Under the pieces are notes generated by a model, which did not search any database, was not told the DNA's origin, and saw only the letters and a list, made by a program, of their open reading frames with translations. A stretch of 64,000 nucleotides of DNA from Linanthus parryae. Taxonomy: Eukaryota; Streptophyta; Magnoliopsida; Ericales; Polemoniaceae. Within the stretch, counting starts at the first letter, position 1; every line of letters starts with the position of its first letter. Below are positions 11,072 through 22,347 of this stretch, in pieces. The translations under genes were made by a program, and so were the position numbers. The stretch is from assembly GCA_023055425.1 (NCBI GenBank), contig JALGPY010000009.1, positions 55,614,616 through 55,678,615 of the forward strand, given 5' to 3'.

Positions 11072-12131
11072 TGTTGAAATAGATTCCCTAGAGGCAATCG
11101 TAGATTTAGTATGAAAATTATTTTGGCTAGAACATTCATTTATTTATATTTTCTGATATTTAATATAATGAAGTCCAATGTGATGTTTATCTTAAATATC
11201 CCTAGTCCACTATATTGGTTAATGGGACGATCACATATAGACTAGTGTGTGGGTAGATTGATATGGAGATATCAAGTCTAACACATGGGTATGCATTAGG
11301 AGTAATGGCATACTGGATTGACCCACAACGAGAAGGATGCATTAGATTATGTCAAGTCACAATCGCTTCTCGTAGTGCTAATATAATTGCAATCCTTAGA
11401 CTTGAAGTCACTAGATACTCTAGTTGTGGAATATTGTGCTTTGATGTTATCAAACGTTACACCGTAACTGGGTAATCATAAAGATGGCTGTCGGGCATGA
11501 TAGGAAGCAAGCTTAGAGATCGTAGTGATGTAGATAGGATTTTTTCCTCCCACATAATGGGGGTAAATATCCACGGCCACTCGAGGGATGAGGCTTATTG
11601 AATGTCTGGCCACAGCCAGATAAATCAATATGGAGATATTAATGTTATCTGCAAGCATAAGCATATTCCCAGGATCGAGAAACTATGAATTGGACATACG
11701 AGTGTGACTATTTATGTCTCGTGTCCAATCCGGATATGGAGACAAAGGGAAAGTGCAATATAAGATATTGGGCACAAGAGGTTTGTCGGGATCACTGACT
11801 ATTTCTATTGGTTGGGTAGCATGGATGTGTTGCTAGACACCACTCCATGTTAGTAAGAGTTACTACCAACAATATAGAAACCTATGAGGTCACACGTCAA
11901 ATAGAGTAGAGCTAGATTTGGGATTAATTAATATTGATTAATTAATATAAGGATCACTGTGCAACACCTTGCAAACTTAGTAGGACTAATTTGCAAGGAA
12001 GGGAATAATTCTAGTTCATCTAGAATTAGGAAACTATTTTATGGAAACAACAAGGAGTTGTTGAAGTATATAAAGAGGCTCTACCTTCCCACTTAATGTT
12101 ATTAGACATAACAAAGTAAGTGGGAGAGATC

Positions 12132-12169
<38 letters not shown>

Positions 12170-12516
12170 AAGACAAGCTACAGCGAGCCCTAGCCTGTCC
12201 GCCCCCCCCCCCCCTTCCCGTCGGCTCAAAGAGGAGGCCGAAACCTCCTCTTGTACTTTGTTGCTTTGATCTTCTTCCCTCTTCCTCCGGGTTCAAGCTA
12301 GCACTTGTTTGAAGGAAGAATCTAGATCTCACCTCTAGACGTGGATCAACCGTAGAGACAAGGACATCATTCTTCGTGTGATCTCACAAATCAAAAGGTA
12401 CACAATATTATGTCTCTTATCATGTTATGATATCTCCTCCTGACGATCCCTGGTGGGCTTTGAAGTAGGAATTAAATTTTATTATTCTGATGCGTTACCT
12501 ACGTTGAAACCCAACA
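11072..12516 (+). repeat. Copia 3' LTR (LTR A)
   Basis: Begins TGTTGAAATAG directly after the purine tract AGGTGGGAGAC that follows the RNase H stop, and ends ...CCCAACA (1445 bp). It carries a (GA)n tract (12135-12168) followed by a C10 run. It is clearly homologous along its length to LTR B (12706-14136), but the two differ too often to be the fresh pair of one insertion. No matching 5' LTR is visible upstream of the polyprotein. Confidence 0.85.
12135..12168. repeat. (GA)n microsatellite in LTR A
   Basis: About 17 GA units, followed 40 bp later by a run of C. Its position corresponds to the longer GA tract of LTR B, so the microsatellite belongs to the LTR family. Serine-leucine ORFs read on the minus strand here are artefacts. 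Confidence 0.9.
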
Positions 12517-12705
12517 TGTACTTAGGATATTCCATTTGGTTTGAGACATAGTAGATCGAGGAGATGTGAAGATATGCAAGATTCTAACAGATGACAATTT
12601 GTCAGATCCTTTCACAAGGTCTTTGGTTCAGCGAAAGCATGAAGGTAAGACTAGGGCTATAGGCATACGTGATGCACTAGATTGGCTATAGTTCAAGTGG
12701 GAGAC
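12517..12705 (+). pseudogene. Truncated RNase H tail of a second copia element
   Basis: Starts right after LTR A and encodes the last part of a copia polyprotein: DRGDVKICKILTDDN, then LVQRKHEG, ending AIGIRDALDWL and a stop, with a purine tract before LTR B. It aligns with 10885-11057. The junction with LTR A falls at a shared CATGT, so the second element has lost everything upstream of this point. Confidence 0.85.
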
Positions 12706-13763
12706 TGTTGGTTTTGGATGCCCTAGAGGCAATATGTTTAGTATGAACTTTAGTTGCTAGAATAATCATTGTATTATTTATGGAGATATTTAATATAATG
12801 AGGTCCCTAGATTACAATTGTGTTATTTATCTTAAATATCCTTAGTCTATTATATTGATTAACGGGACGATCGACTATAGATTAGTATGTGGGTATATTG
12901 ATATGTGGATATCAAGTCTAACACATGGGTATGCATTAGGAGTAATGGCATACCGGATAGACCCACCACGAGAAGGCTACATTAGATTATGTCAACATCA
13001 CAAGCGCTTCTCGTTGTGCTAATTGTGTTGTAATCCTTAGACTTGAAGTCACTGGATTCTCTAGTTGTGAAATATCATGCTTTGATAGTATCAAACGTTA
13101 CACCGTGACTGGGTAACTATAAAGATAACAATCAGGCATGATAGGAAGCAAGTTTAGAGGTGGAAGTGATGTAGACATGATTTGTCCCTCCTACATAATG
13201 GGAGTAAATATCCACGGCCACTCGAGGGGTAGAGCTTATGGAATGTCTGGCCTGATTCAGATAAATCAATATGGAGATATTAGTGTTATCTTCATGGCTA
13301 AGTCTATTCCCAGAATCGAGAAAATATGGATTGGATATACGAGTGTGACGAAATATGTCTCGTGTACAATTCGGATATGAAGACAAAGATATAACACAAC
13401 ACGGTAACATTGGGCATAAAGTTTGTCGGGATCACTGACTATTTCTATTAGTCGGGTGACATAGATGTGTTTCTAGACACCGCTTTATGTTTGTAATAGT
13501 TACTACCAACGAAGTAGAAACCTATAGGGTCACACACCGTATGGATTAAACTGGATATGAGTATTAATTAGTTGAACTAATTAATAAAAGGATCATAACG
13601 CAACCACAAGCAAAGTTAGTAGGACTAATCTGCAAGTGGATTAATCCTTGTAAGGACATGATTAGTATTGGGGCAATTATGTCGTTAATAAAGAGTTATT
13701 AACTATGTAAATGAACTCTACCTTGTTATTTTCTCATCTAAGTCAATATTGAGAGAAACATAA

Positions 13764-13818
<55 letters not shown>

Positions 13819-14136
13819 AAGAGACTGAGCGCCATCCTCGTCCGCCCCTCCTTGCCGTCGGCCTCCTTGAGGCGTTGGCTTGGTGCCTTGTTTTGCGTGA
13901 TCCTTTCCTCCTTTCTTCCGTTGCTAGCACTACACGGTGGGAAGGAATCTAGTAAATGATTCAAGGTGTGATACTCGTAGAGACGAAGACACAATTCTTC
14001 TTAGTGATCACACAAACTAAGGTACACATGTTTCTACCCTAATCATGTTATGATTGCTTGCCTATGATCCTTGGAGGGGTTTGAGCAAGATTAAAATTTT
14101 GTTATTCCGCTACGTAACCGGCATCAATACCCTACA
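12706..14136 (+). repeat. Copia LTR of the second element (LTR B)
   Basis: Begins TGTTGGTTTTGG after GTGGGAGAC and ends ...CCCTACA (1431 bp). It shares with LTR A the blocks around 12900-13000 (ATATCAAGTCTAACACATGG and following) and a (GA)n tract in the corresponding place (13767-13815). Confidence 0.8.
13767..13815. repeat. (GA)n microsatellite in LTR B
   Basis: About 24 GA units at the place matching the GA tract of LTR A. A third, shorter GA run lies at 14162-14187, just outside the LTR. Confidence 0.9.
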
Positions 14137-14203
14137 TATTTTACTTTATTTTTTGGGAGTCTGAGAGAGAGAGAGAGAGAGAGAGAGGAAAACCCTAGTC
14201 GGT

Positions 14204-14420
14204 GATGGCGACCGACCAGCAAATGGAGAAGCGAAGATATGCGTTCACGGCTTCAAAGACTAAACTGTGTTGTTCGAGAATGAGTATTTTGAGGAATGCG
14301 AAAAGGAGTCCGAGAGCTGCCTGATCGGAAAGTTTTTGACAGAAAAATAGATCAAATGATGGGCATGAAGGCTCAATTTAACAAAGCTTTTCTCGGAAAA
14401 CAAGCTTGGAGAAAAAGCAA
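14204..14420 (+). pseudogene. Possible LINE ORF1 (DUF4283-like) fragment
   Basis: Starts ATGGCGACCGACCAGC. After a frame change, the reading ENEYFEECEKESESCLIGKF, then LTEK, resembles the beginning of the DUF4283 domain in plant LINE ORF1 proteins. Several stops follow, and the copia gag remnant begins on the other strand. The match rests on a few residues only. Confidence 0.3.
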
Positions 14421-14488
14421 CAGTTGTGTCACCATTGTTTACCCTGATAACCTGATAACCTTCAGTTATAACCACGACCTTGATAACC

Positions 14489-15321
14489 TTATAGGTTATA
14501 ACCACGACCTTGACCATTGTTTCTACCATAATGTCCATAGCCACGGCTTCTACCTCTACTAGATGAACTATTACCATTGGTGGTTATAGTGTTAAAAGTA
14601 GCAGTTGTGTCACCACAATTAACAGTTGTGTTCATTTGTGTTTCTAGCATCAGCTCATGGGATCTTAGTAACACATGGAGGTCTTCAAAATTGATCGGAT
14701 TGGAACTAACAGAGAGGGAAGTTCGCAAGGAATTAAATTGAGATGGCAGCCCATTTAGGGCATAGAGGATCATGTCCTCGTCATCAACATTCACTTTGGC
14801 AACAAGTAATTTGTCTCTAATGTTCTTCAATTTCAGCATATATGCATCAACAGTATCTGATTTCTTCCTTGCACTTTGTAATTCATTCTTTAACTGTAAC
14901 ACATTTGATCTAGAGAGTGATGCGTACCTTCGTTCTAGCGCAAGCCAGAGATATCAAGAGGAGGATTGTCTGATTACCAATGATAAAGCTTCTTGGCTCA
15001 GTGTTGCGTTGAGAACAGTCATCATCGCCTGGTCTTGGATTTTCCACGACTGATACGCAGGATTTACAATAGTTGAAACTGACCCGTTCGATTCTGTCTT
15101 GAGCCGGACACGCGATTGAACCATCAAGGTACCCAAAAAACAGATTGGGTTCGAAGCAAAGAGGAGATCTGGTATTTCCAGATTGGGTAGTTGGTTCCAT
15201 CCAACATAAAAGGAATCAAATTATGAACGTTTGAGAGCAGGTTCAGAGGATTTGAGCCACCAGATCCAGCAACTGAGATGAGAGCAAAGGAAGTACCAGA
15301 GGAGGCCGTTGGGATCGACAT
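14489..15321 (-). pseudogene. Copia gag (UBN2 type) remnant
   Basis: From 15321 the minus strand reads MSIPTASSGTSF..., then LLSNVHNLIPFMLDGTNYPIW, the usual opening of copia gag proteins. Continuation through two frame changes gives PAYQSWKIQDQAMMTVLNAT and, in 14902-14489, KSDTVDAYMLKLKNIRDKL, GLPSQFNSLRTSL and a Gly/Arg-rich end. No protease or pol follows and no LTRs are visible. Confidence 0.75.
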
Positions 15322-15796
15322 CGGAGCTTTGTGTAACAGTTTTCAAGAGTTTTTAACAGGATAGGCTTCCATCCACATGGGCCAAGAGTGTATATGATCT
15401 TGATCTTTTGGGCTTTCATGCCCAGTGATCTACTCACAGCTAAATAAAAAAAATCTATATATATTTTATCCTCTAACTTCACCCCTTCTCATTAGTTTAT
15501 TTCATACTTTTGATTAGCAAATTTCATATGTGTTTTCTTTTTTAAACTCAATGTTTGAAAGTAGTAGGATATTCATTAAGTAAAAAAAAAAAAAAAAGTG
15601 GCAGGATACAATGCCAAAAGTCAACATAGAGGTGAAACTTAATAGTGAAACATATTTCCTGAAAAAATAAAAAATTAGTGAAGCATAGAAAGCCTCGCAT
15701 TCCATACTTTGTCCTAAAAAAGGAAAAAAGTAGTGAAGCATAGAAACTCTCGCAATCCATACTTTGTTTGTTTCATGGCCTAATTGATTCTTTTTT

Positions 15797-17392
15797 GGGT
15801 AAAAGACAAAAACCACCCCTCGAGTATGGGATATATACAAAAACACCCTTCGTGTTCGGGGATATACAAAAACCACCCCTGTCAGAGTAAACATTTAACT
15901 GTACACTAACGGAGGTGGGAAAAGACATAATTACCCTCATGTTAAAGAAAAATACCACACTATAAATACATTTTTTCTTCTTCCCCAAAATCTAACCCTA
16001 GCCTCCTTCTTCCCACCTCTCTCTCCTTCCCCGTGAGAACTTCTGCACTCCTCACACTTCACCTCCGTCCACCGCCGGAGCCGTCCCCTTCTCCACTCCT
16101 TTCCTCGCACCCGTCCCCTTCGACCAGCCTCTTCAAGTTCCAGCTGAAACACCGCCTCCACAACCGAATCTAGAACTCTCTCGATGAAACTCATAACTTG
16201 TTCGGCGTCACGACCGCCCCCGAGGAGTCCGTCGCCATCGCCATCGCCGTCGCCGCCGCCGACCCTTCATTCCCCGACGGCGTCACCACCAAGGACATGC
16301 TCATCGACCCATTAACCTCTCTCTTCGTTCCCATCTTCCTTCCCGATTCATGAATCGAAGTCGCAGTCCAGAGCTAGGGCTAAGAGGTTCGGATCTGAAC
16401 AGGGAGACGCAAATCAGGCGTTGCTCCCTCCGATTTGAAATCTCGTTGTGGTTTTAAATCGGAATTGGGAGAATTGCAGGAAGATGCCGCCTGCTGGTGA
16501 TGATGTTTCTTCGGCGACAGATGAAGAAGAAGAGAAGGACTGATGGTGGTGTTATCACTTCCAGATCTGCTCTCATTTTCCCGTTCTCTTTGTCTTCTTC
16601 CACCAATTGATTCAAAGTTTTCAGAGCATTGATTCAAGGGGAGAAAGTTAGCTCCTTTTTCCGGGCCTGCGTAGAAGATGAAGAAGAGAACTCTAGGTGA
16701 TATTGAGTGGTATAGCCTCCTCCTGAACACCACAGGTTCGGCGTCGGCTGGAATTGCGCCGGAGCTCCTCATTTGTGCCTCCACCATGTATGATTTTCCG
16801 ATTGATTGATGTTTATTTACTTGTTATATGACGAATTGGAGAAGAAGATTTGGGGATTTTGAGATAGGGATAAAGAAGGTCAGGACGTGAGGTTGAAATG
16901 GAATCTTTGATAGTTTGCAAATGAAAACCAACCACTTTTTTCTTCTTCACCGACCTATGAGAGTGATCTTTTGTATTTGGTATTACTGTGTTGTTGTTGT
17001 TGTGGCAGCGGCGGCAGTGGTGGTGGAGATTTGGTGGTAGTAGAGGTGGAGGAGATTTTTGCAGCCATGGCTATGATAAAAATTTGTTGTTTGTTTGTTT
17101 TGTTATTTTTGAGGCGGCGGCATGGTGGTGGTGTGGCTGGTGGGGGTGGTCACAAAAACCAACAACATTAAGAACATAAAAAAAAAAACACAAATAGGGT
17201 AAAATGGTCATAAAAAAGACATATTGCACCCCCATACTAATGGATTGTAACAGAAGGGTGTTTTTCGTCTAACGTCCATTCACTGACAGGGGTGGTGTTT
17301 GTCTCGACAGGGGTGGTTTTTGTATATTCCCGAACACGAGGGTTGTTTTTGTATATAACCCAAACACGAGGGGTGGTTTTTGTCTTTTACCC
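15797..17392. mobile_element. MULE-type non-autonomous TIR element (GGGTAAAAGACA ends), perfect 9-bp TSD
   Basis: Termini are inverted repeats of about 100 bp: 15797 opens GGGTAAAAGACAAAAACC, and the reverse complement of 17392 backwards opens the same way, followed by shared blocks such as ATATACAAAAACCACCCCT. The flanks are a perfect 9-bp direct repeat, TTCTTTTTT (15788-15796 and 17393-17401), the signature of Mutator-like transposition. No transposase is present. The GC-rich interior contains a coding-like fragment (see 16050-16353). Confidence 0.88.
16050..16353 (+). pseudogene. Coding-like fragment captured inside the MULE-type element
   Basis: A plus-strand frame with a Pro/Ser-rich start, then FKFQLKHRLHNRI, an in-frame TAG (16171), then LDETHNLFGVTTAPEE, an Ala/Ile stretch, DPSFPDGVTTKDMLIDPL, and a stop at 16351-16353. 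GC content and the look of the protein differ sharply from the AT-rich surroundings. I do not recognise the protein. Position inside MULE ends suggests a Pack-MULE-style capture, which is inference. Confidence 0.4.
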
Positions 17393-17756
17393 TTCTTTTT
17401 TTTGTATAAAAAGTACATCATGTATTTAAAATCTATAACGAAATTGACTTATTATTTTAGACGATTATCAGTGGGTTAGTATTTATCTCTCTCGACCTCT
17501 TCAAAAATCCATATAAGTTATCTTCAATACAGAAGTCAAATTTGTTAGTATTTATATTTTGACTTACAAGTTGATAAAAATAAAATATAGCATTCATTAA
17601 ACCTATTTCCCAGGAGCTACCAAAAGCCTATGAAGGTGGTGCAAGTGTGCAACCAACAGCCAACTTCTTTGTCTGGCTCGTGAAAGAATGATTCCAATTG
17701 TATTAGAATTGCAACAACAATTATATAAATTAATCAAAATCAAATTCAATTACATA

Positions 17757-18000
17757 CCACTCCGTCCCACCTCTTTTGCATCATTTCGATTTTTACCATT
17801 ATTCACTAGGTCACTTTGACCCGATGATTTGAAAATCAAAACTTCGCAATTTTTAAATAATTTTTTCGTAGTGTTGTAGAGTAGTTCTTATTCTAGAATA
17901 CAATAAAAAAAATTGTCAAAAAATTACATCGTTTTACGATTCAAATCACTGGGTCAAAGTGACCCTGTTACGGGTGAAAAAATATTATTTTGACTCATAA
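17757..18000. mobile_element. Stowaway-like MITE, copy 1
   Basis: A fold-back sequence: ...AGGTCACTTTGACCCGATGATTTG near 17810-17835 pairs with CAAATCACTGGGTCAAAGTGACC near 17943-17965. It starts CCACTCCGTCCCACC after a TA dinucleotide. The same family is at 60400-60658, sharing the middle (TGTTGTAGAGTA; AAAAAATTACAT). The right end is unclear. Confidence 0.6.
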
Positions 18001-20050
18001 CTCAAGTTGAATGACTAACTGTTCTCAAAAAGAAAGTTGAATGATTGACTGATCCTTCCAAAAAGCCCTCGCATGTTTGGTTAAACTGGCTTTTGACTAC
18101 TTGAAAGAAAATTGTAACAAATATTTTGAGATAGAAAATGAAAATGTCGCCTTAAAGAGTTGAACATTCTTATGTTTTCTAGGATAATTTTTCACAATTT
18201 AGCATAGAAGCTCACAATAACATGTTGTATAAGAAATATGGCTTTCTTTTTCATTTAAACATCTAACTGCCCTATAGATTGAAAGATAGTAATTCTTACT
18301 ATAGTTGTCCTTTTTTTGTGGAGTAGTTTCGCAATTATTAAACCTATAATAATATATAATATCATACATTTGGTCGTCTTTTGTTTTAAAATTTGCAGGC
18401 TCCGCATTTATAAATTCGACAATATTCCATGAAAATCTGTATAAACTCAATTAAGAGGCTAATTAAGTGCTCACACGCTACATGATGTGTCCTAAACTGG
18501 TTCCACGACATGAGGCATGGTTACGTATATACCACGGCAACATTCGATAGCAACAAGGGAGACATGTATATTCCGTCGTTGAAATTGTGCAAACGTTGTT
18601 TCCTCAATAAAGAGAAGAATAATAGCAGACCGTTCTCGTGACTTAACTAAGGATAATAATCCTCATTTGGCGAATGGAAAATCATTTGTGTCAGCCTCGA
18701 ATCTAGTTTTTGTGCATAAATATAACGTTGATGGTACTGATTAGCCGGCTAATTAGACAAATTTAAAAATGATCAAACATGTAACAAACAATAGCACAAA
18801 ATCTTTGCGACCATATCTCCAGAATCATAATTGTTTAGAGAGAGAGGAATGCAAGAAAATTGACTACATTCAATCATTAGAGCTCGCCCTAAACAAATGA
18901 TTGATCAAGTGGGAATATTCTAAGACTTGAAGTAGCAGTCATAGACTCACAGCACAGGATGTTTTAGCTTTCACCAGAAATTATTCTAATAGTTATAATT
19001 TCTCGGAAAAAAGAGTTATTCTTTCTGCTCAATACTTGTAAAAACCTTGTCACTTTTTCAACCCATAAGCGGAATCAGCTTCAATGCCTTATCGAAATGT
19101 CACTGTTACGATTATACAATATCGTATGCAAACGTCATTGGGAATAAGATTACAAAATTACAACGCGTTTGGATAGTTGTAGCGAAGTAATAAATAGATT
19201 AAACTAAATAACTGCATAGAATGGATAATTAGATGTCTGAACCAATAACGATAACCGGTTATTATAATTCGTCACAAGTGGATCAACTAGTAGAGGTATA
19301 GGAACAAATCAGCTTTAACGATAATCGATTATTATAGTTAGAATTGACAGTCTGGTCTAATATATAATTATGATGATAGTTATTGTCTTATTGACACGAC
19401 AACGTCCACTGTGTCAAAGAAATGCATGTCAACTCGGACCCTTGTGTTTTTGTCTATTTCATTTTTTTTAGGGAAGTTTTTGTCTATTTCAAGAAAATAA
19501 ATTGTCACTATTGCAGCTAAACTCGGAAGATATGGTAAGCTAAAATAGAAATGGTCCAAAATATAAGTTAGATGTACATAACACTACCATGGATGGTCTT
19601 ACTCTTACATGTAGGCCTCATTAGGATCTGCACAAGCCTTTTATATAGTTTGTCATTTAAAAGTCCATTGCATAGTTTTATTTCTGTTCAAATAGCCAGC
19701 CTTATTATGGTCACAAAGAAAGATGACTAGCCCAATTATAGTGACCCATAGGGTGGCCCAAAACTGAAAAGGTTTAAGTAGTTTGTGGCTTGGTGAAACC
19801 TACAAATGAGAAACAATCATACCAAAATCATCAGTAGAGGTACTTAATATTTTACTCCAAAATTTGGTACTAATCTTTTCAATTTGCTACTGGTACTCAA
19901 ATTTTAATTTGTTCATGGTACTTGTAGCAAATTAAATGCTCGTGATGTTTTTAAATTAAGTTCTCGCTCCATTCTCCCCATTGCAATTCCGTTATGTTTT
20001 TTAAGTTTTAATGTTATCACTTTGACATTCGTAGATGCATGTGTATTTAC
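18001..20050. other. AT-rich intergenic stretch
   Basis: I see no coding sequence, terminal repeats or RNA gene in this 2-kb stretch. The open frames here are short and have no recognisable product. Two similar phrases, ATAACGATAACCGGTTATTA and CGATAATCGATTATTATAG (about 19245 and 19320), are near-palindromic. Confidence 0.5.
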
Positions 20051-20054
20051 ATGT

Positions 20055-20130
20055 TTGTTGTCTACTGGATTCGAACTCTGGAACTCATCCACGGACTTTT
20101 AAACGCTCTACCACTTGAGCTAGCACCCAT
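20055..20130 (-). repeat. tRNA-like (SINE head) sequence
   Basis: The minus strand reads TAGCTCAAGTGGTAGAGCGT (A box) and about 30 bp later AGTTCGAATCC (B box), as in a tRNA-derived SINE or decayed tRNA. There is no clear tRNA acceptor stem. Confidence 0.45.
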
Positions 20131-20282
20131 TAGCATCCATTTACATACTTACAAGTTCTTAGAAAAAATATTTACCATTACTTTACTATTAATTGATATG
20201 TTTCATGCTTTGATTGTATTAGGTCTTTTCTTTTGCCTACCTCTTAATACTATCCGGCATATTCACGAAGTTGTCAAACACA

Positions 20283-20345
20283 ATTCGATAGCTCAGTGGT
20301 AGGAGGATTGATGCCCCTGCATGAGGTCCTAGGTTCGAACCCGGA
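20283..20345 (+). repeat. tRNA-like (SINE head) sequence
   Basis: A-box-like GATAGCTCAGTGGTAGGAGG and B-box GGTTCGAACCC, 25 bp apart, followed by a short A-rich stretch (20360-20376). This is the pol III promoter layout of plant SINEs. No acceptor stem or CCA context supports a functional tRNA. Confidence 0.5.
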
Positions 20346-20397
20346 TATATGGTGTAATCTCAAAAAAAAGAAGAAAGTACCAAGCAAAAAAGGAAGC

Positions 20398-20976
20398 TCA
20401 TAACTTGAGTTTTGAATTACATTTTGACTCCAACCCTCGAGTCTCAATATTAACCGAGATATGGCATGTAATATAAACAGAAGCATCCATTTTAAATATC
20501 TTAAACACACTCACTTTTCCACTCATACTAGCCGCCGATGTCAAGTTCAAGAACCCAGATTTAACGTCGTTCCAAAACTTCGGATTATTGACAAATTTAT
20601 CCCCAGTAATGTCCGCATAGGTGGTAATATTAACCTTTCCCCTCGCAGGGACTACGTTGTGAATGATAGGAACTTTTGCTACACGGGTGCCGCGATACTC
20701 AATATTCGCTGTGGTATCTCTATACTTGAAGCTCCCGCAGTTCTTTTTATTGTTGATGGTAACAACCAAGCTCACAGTCGCGTTGAGGCTAAATTTTGGG
20801 ATGATTTGGATTTGGATGTTCTCGAGGTGTGCAGGGTGGGCTGTGATTTCGGGTTTTCTAGGTTTTAGCAAGGTGAAAAACAATGTCACGGCCACGATTA
20901 GCCATACGAGGAAGAAGATGGAGGTAACGGCACAACATATTTTGAGGCCTTTTCGGGAGCTTTTCATTGCCGTCAT
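20398..20976 (-). CDS. LEA_2 / NDR1-HIN1-like (NHL) membrane protein
   Basis: A single-exon, uninterrupted frame of 192 residues. Residues 1-12 are basic, residues 13-37 form one membrane segment (ICCAVTSIFFLVWLIVAV...), and KPRKPE follows as the typical exit. The rest is a LEA_2 domain: a first strand with SLVVTINNKKNCGSFKYRDT, then YRGTRVAKVPI, VPARGKVNIT, and a closing SVNIETRGLESKCNSKLKL. Order and length fit the Arabidopsis At3g54200-type group of LEA hydroxyproline-rich/NHL proteins. Those are single-pass membrane proteins with the LEA_2 domain on the outside, and some members take part in defence or stress. The start at 20976 is the first ATG before the basic stretch. It stands alone among SINE-like and hAT-like debris, without another gene nearby. 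A function beyond family membership is not shown. Confidence 0.85.
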   Translation of the reverse strand: MTAMKSSRKGLKICCAVTSIFFLVWLIVAVTLFFTLLKPRKPEITAHPAHLENIQIQIIPKFSLNATVSLVVTINNKKNCGSFKYRDTTANIEYRGTRVAKVPIIHNVVPARGKVNITTYADITGDKFVNNPKFWNDVKSGFLNLTSAASMSGKVSVFKIFKMDASVYITCHISVNIETRGLESKCNSKLKL

Positions 20977-21056
20977 GATAGATGGACGAATAAATTGTGA
21001 AGGTTTTTGACAATGAAGGGTTTAGGACTTGGGAGAGTCTTAAAATTATAGTAGTA

Positions 21057-21063
21057 CTATATA
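21057..21063 (-). promoter_or_regulatory. Putative TATA box of the LEA_2 gene
   Basis: The minus strand reads TATATAG about 80 bp upstream of the ATG at 20976. Position and sequence are plausible, with no other support. Confidence 0.35.
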
Positions 21064-21464
21064 GCAAAATGTTTTTGGTGGTATAAAACAATAATGTCAA
21101 TGTGGAGGATAAGTTAGGGCACGTCATATAACTTTTAATGTTTTAAAACTTTGCAGGAAAAAATGAGAATGAAGAGGACAAAGTAGAGGTATTGATGAGC
21201 TCTCATGAGAGGACAAAGTAGAGGTATTTGGTTCTGTCGAGTGTTTTGAAAGTTTTGTGATAACAATTTACTTTGATAAAAAAAACATTTACTAAAATAT
21301 TTATAATAAAATAAATTATTTACAAAAACTGGCGCTATACCACTGAGCTATAGGGGCATCTGCTTTGGCAAAAAATATTAGTACAATTTTTGTACCTCTT
21401 CATAATAAACAGATAATTTCATTAACAATAGTAAGAGTAGGATGAGCGGAGTATCACGTGTAGG

Positions 21465-22347
21465 TAGGGTTGTTCAAAAACCCGAGCCACCAGCTCAACC
21501 CGCCCGGGCCAAACCGAATCGAGCCGATATAAAGTTAAGTTGGGTTTAAAAGGGTGATTCCAGTTTCAATTATCTACCCGCCCAATTTCGATCGGGCCAC
21601 GGGTACCATACTCATCAAAACTGATATTACCCGCCCCGCCCGAGTATTGAACAATTAATACATTTTTATATTTTTGCATACCATGATTCGCATTTTACAA
21701 TACTTCCTCATTCTCTCTTCACTCTCTAAACCTCAAAACTAAACCCGAGCACCGTCGAGACCTAAAGCCATCATTACATAATCTTTATAGTCCCCTCCAC
21801 TACCCCACTATCATTGTCGCGGCACCTCAGTAGAGTTGGAACCCTTGCTGCCCCAAACCTTGCTTTTTGTTATATAGAAAAATCTTCTTCTACTTGGTAT
21901 TTTTCTCAAGGATTTATAATTTAGATACTTCTGACATACTACTCAGATAGTTTATCAAATTTTGTAGGAAAGGAACTATATTATATCAATTTATTTGTTT
22001 CTACCACCTGATATTGAATGTAAATTGGAAGGTCGCCAATTAGAGTGAATCAAAATTTTGAATAGATGATGCACTATGGTGTAGTTGGAACTTTGGTTTT
22101 TGATTTCATCAAAAAAAAGAACTTTGGTTTTTGTGTGTACCAGTGTGCTTAGTGGTACCAAATTTGAATTGAAATAGTTAAACCCGCCTAAACCCGGCCA
22201 AACCCTTATCGAACCGAAAGTATTGGTTAGGTTTGGGTTTGATATATGCTTGGTTAGGTTTGGGTATCGATTAGGCCAACCCAAGCTAGTTGGGTCGGGC
22301 AAAAAGGGTGGGGTTTACCCACCAAAACCGCCCCGCGAACAGCCCTA
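21465..22347. mobile_element. Non-autonomous hAT-like element
   Basis: The ends are TAGGGTTGTTC at 21465 and, inverted, TAGGGCTGTTCG at 22347, of the hAT type. They continue into imperfect inverted GC-rich segments (AACCCGAGCC...; CCCGCCTAAACCCGGCC...). The flanks CGTGTAGG and CCTGCAGG agree at 6 of 8 bases, consistent with an aged 8-bp target duplication. The interior has no transposase. Confidence 0.6.

Noticed and set aside
12026..12332. Open frames rich in Ser-Leu repeats (also 13718-13994)
   Set aside because: They are translations of the (GA)n microsatellites in the copia LTRs.
20283..20345. Functional tRNA gene
   Set aside because: A and B boxes are present, but no pairing acceptor stem or convincing anticodon arm could be drawn. 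A SINE head fits better.
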